Source: Planctomycetota bacterium | GTDB lineage: Bacteria > Planctomycetota > Planctomycetia > Planctomycetales > Planctomycetaceae | Assembly: GCA_026692825.1 (NCBI GenBank) | Contig: JAPLOC010001033.1 | Coordinates: forward strand, 1-6,075 | DNA: 6,075 nucleotides | Direction of reading: 5' to 3' | Part shown: piece by piece, positions 5,797-6,075 of the stretch | How positions within the stretch are numbered: position 1 is the first letter of the stretch | How the letters are laid out: each line of letters begins with the position of its first letter | The notes under the pieces: generated by a model | The model's input: only the letters and a program-made list of their open reading frames with translations | What the model was told of the DNA's origin: nothing | Database searches by the model: none | Position numbers and translations under genes: made by a program

Positions 5797-6075
5797 ATGA
5801 CCTTGTCACTCGCGGAACGCCAGATTCAAAACCGCACGCGGCGGGCGCTGCGGTTTATTGGCGCGTCGTTGGTGGTGTACGTGGTCGCGGGACTCGTGGC
5901 GGCCGCCGCTTTGCGATGGCTCCCTGAGTCGCGTCGCGCGAACGAGGCGATGTTTCCGCCGGTCTTCGCGGTCACATCGGCTCTGCTGGTCGCGGGGAGC
6001 GTTTGTCTGCACCGCGCGATTGGTTTTGTGAAACGGGAGAAGCAGCGGGAGTTTCGGCAATCGCTGCTCGCCGCC
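5797..6075 (+). CDS. membrane protein, resembles N-terminal part of heme-copper oxidase subunit III (3' end outside window)
   Basis: The frame is open from ATG 5797 to the right edge (93 codons, no stop), so only the N-terminus is seen. GGGGA at 5783-5787, 9 bases upstream, is a plausible ribosome site. A basic N-terminus (RQIQNRTRRALR) is followed by hydrophobic helix 1 (about 20-42), a loop with FPP, helix 2 (about 55-76), and a charged segment, VKREKQREFRQSLLAA, that leads into the next helix. The pattern of a proline pair, an S/T-A-LL-x-x-S second helix, an HRA end and a basic R-E-K-Q-R-x-F-R linker is what I recall from bacterial cytochrome c oxidase subunit III-like proteins. That would place it in the inner membrane, but the family's diagnostic helices lie beyond the window and other small membrane proteins cannot be excluded. 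It starts 19 bases after purA and is probably co-transcribed with it. Confidence 0.55.
   Translation, partial: MTLSLAERQIQNRTRRALRFIGASLVVYVVAGLVAAAALRWLPESRRANEAMFPPVFAVTSALLVAGSVCLHRAIGFVKREKQREFRQSLLAA

Noticed and set aside
4692..5798. Long minus-strand open frame (368 codons) opposite purA
   Set aside because: PurA on the plus strand is unambiguous along the same span; the antisense frame shows no domain and has shadow-like composition.
1..6075. A novel defence, mobile or biosynthetic system
   Set aside because: No transposase, integrase, terminal repeats, CRISPR-like repeats, tRNA or toxin-antitoxin pair was seen; all recognisable genes are core or ordinary accessory functions.

Overview
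The window is a chromosomal stretch of a bacterium, most likely a member of the Planctomycetota. This is inferred from family resemblance, not from a marker gene. The GC content is high (about 60% by eye), and most genes lack a clear Shine-Dalgarno site. The first protein resembles the TPR tail found on planctomycete WD40/protein-kinase proteins, and the PurA sequence carries variants (GDEAKGK, GTTMRGIG) that I associate with that phylum. All genes are on the + strand, and no stretch longer than about 130 bases lacks a gene.

Layout. Bases 2-772 hold the C-terminal part of a TPR protein whose start lies outside the window. A 122-base gap with two GC-rich hairpins and an extended -10 box follows, then a small two-helix membrane protein of the PGPGW type (895-1206). 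A second gap (1207-1332) holds a TAGAAT box inside a short palindrome. lepA (elongation factor 4) starts at 1333. Then come a PhnP-like metallo-beta-lactamase-fold hydrolase (3187-3984), a small unrecognised helical protein (4029-4436, or from a GTG at 3981), purA for adenylosuccinate synthetase (4497-5777), and the start of a membrane protein resembling heme-copper oxidase subunit III (5797 to the right edge).

The main anomaly is in lepA. The first 508 residues are intact, but at about 2857 the frame breaks. Compared with the family, 16 bases (five codons plus one base, around the conserved RGR motif) are missing, and the last 86 residues continue in another frame to a stop at 3117-3119. By chance the broken frame stays open into the next gene, so a naive gene caller would report an 885-codon EF4::hydrolase 'fusion'. 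A sequencing or assembly fault, or a recent deletion, is the simplest explanation. A shift-prone heptamer and a perfect 9-bp hairpin lie just downstream, so frameshift rescue can be stated as a testable but less likely alternative.

The genes from lepA to the right edge are closely spaced (4-nt overlap to 67-nt gaps) and may be co-transcribed, but their functions (translation, phosphoester hydrolysis, purine synthesis, respiration) do not form one pathway. Apart from lepA the region looks like ordinary core genome. I found no mobile element, CRISPR array, RNA gene or novel defence-type system.
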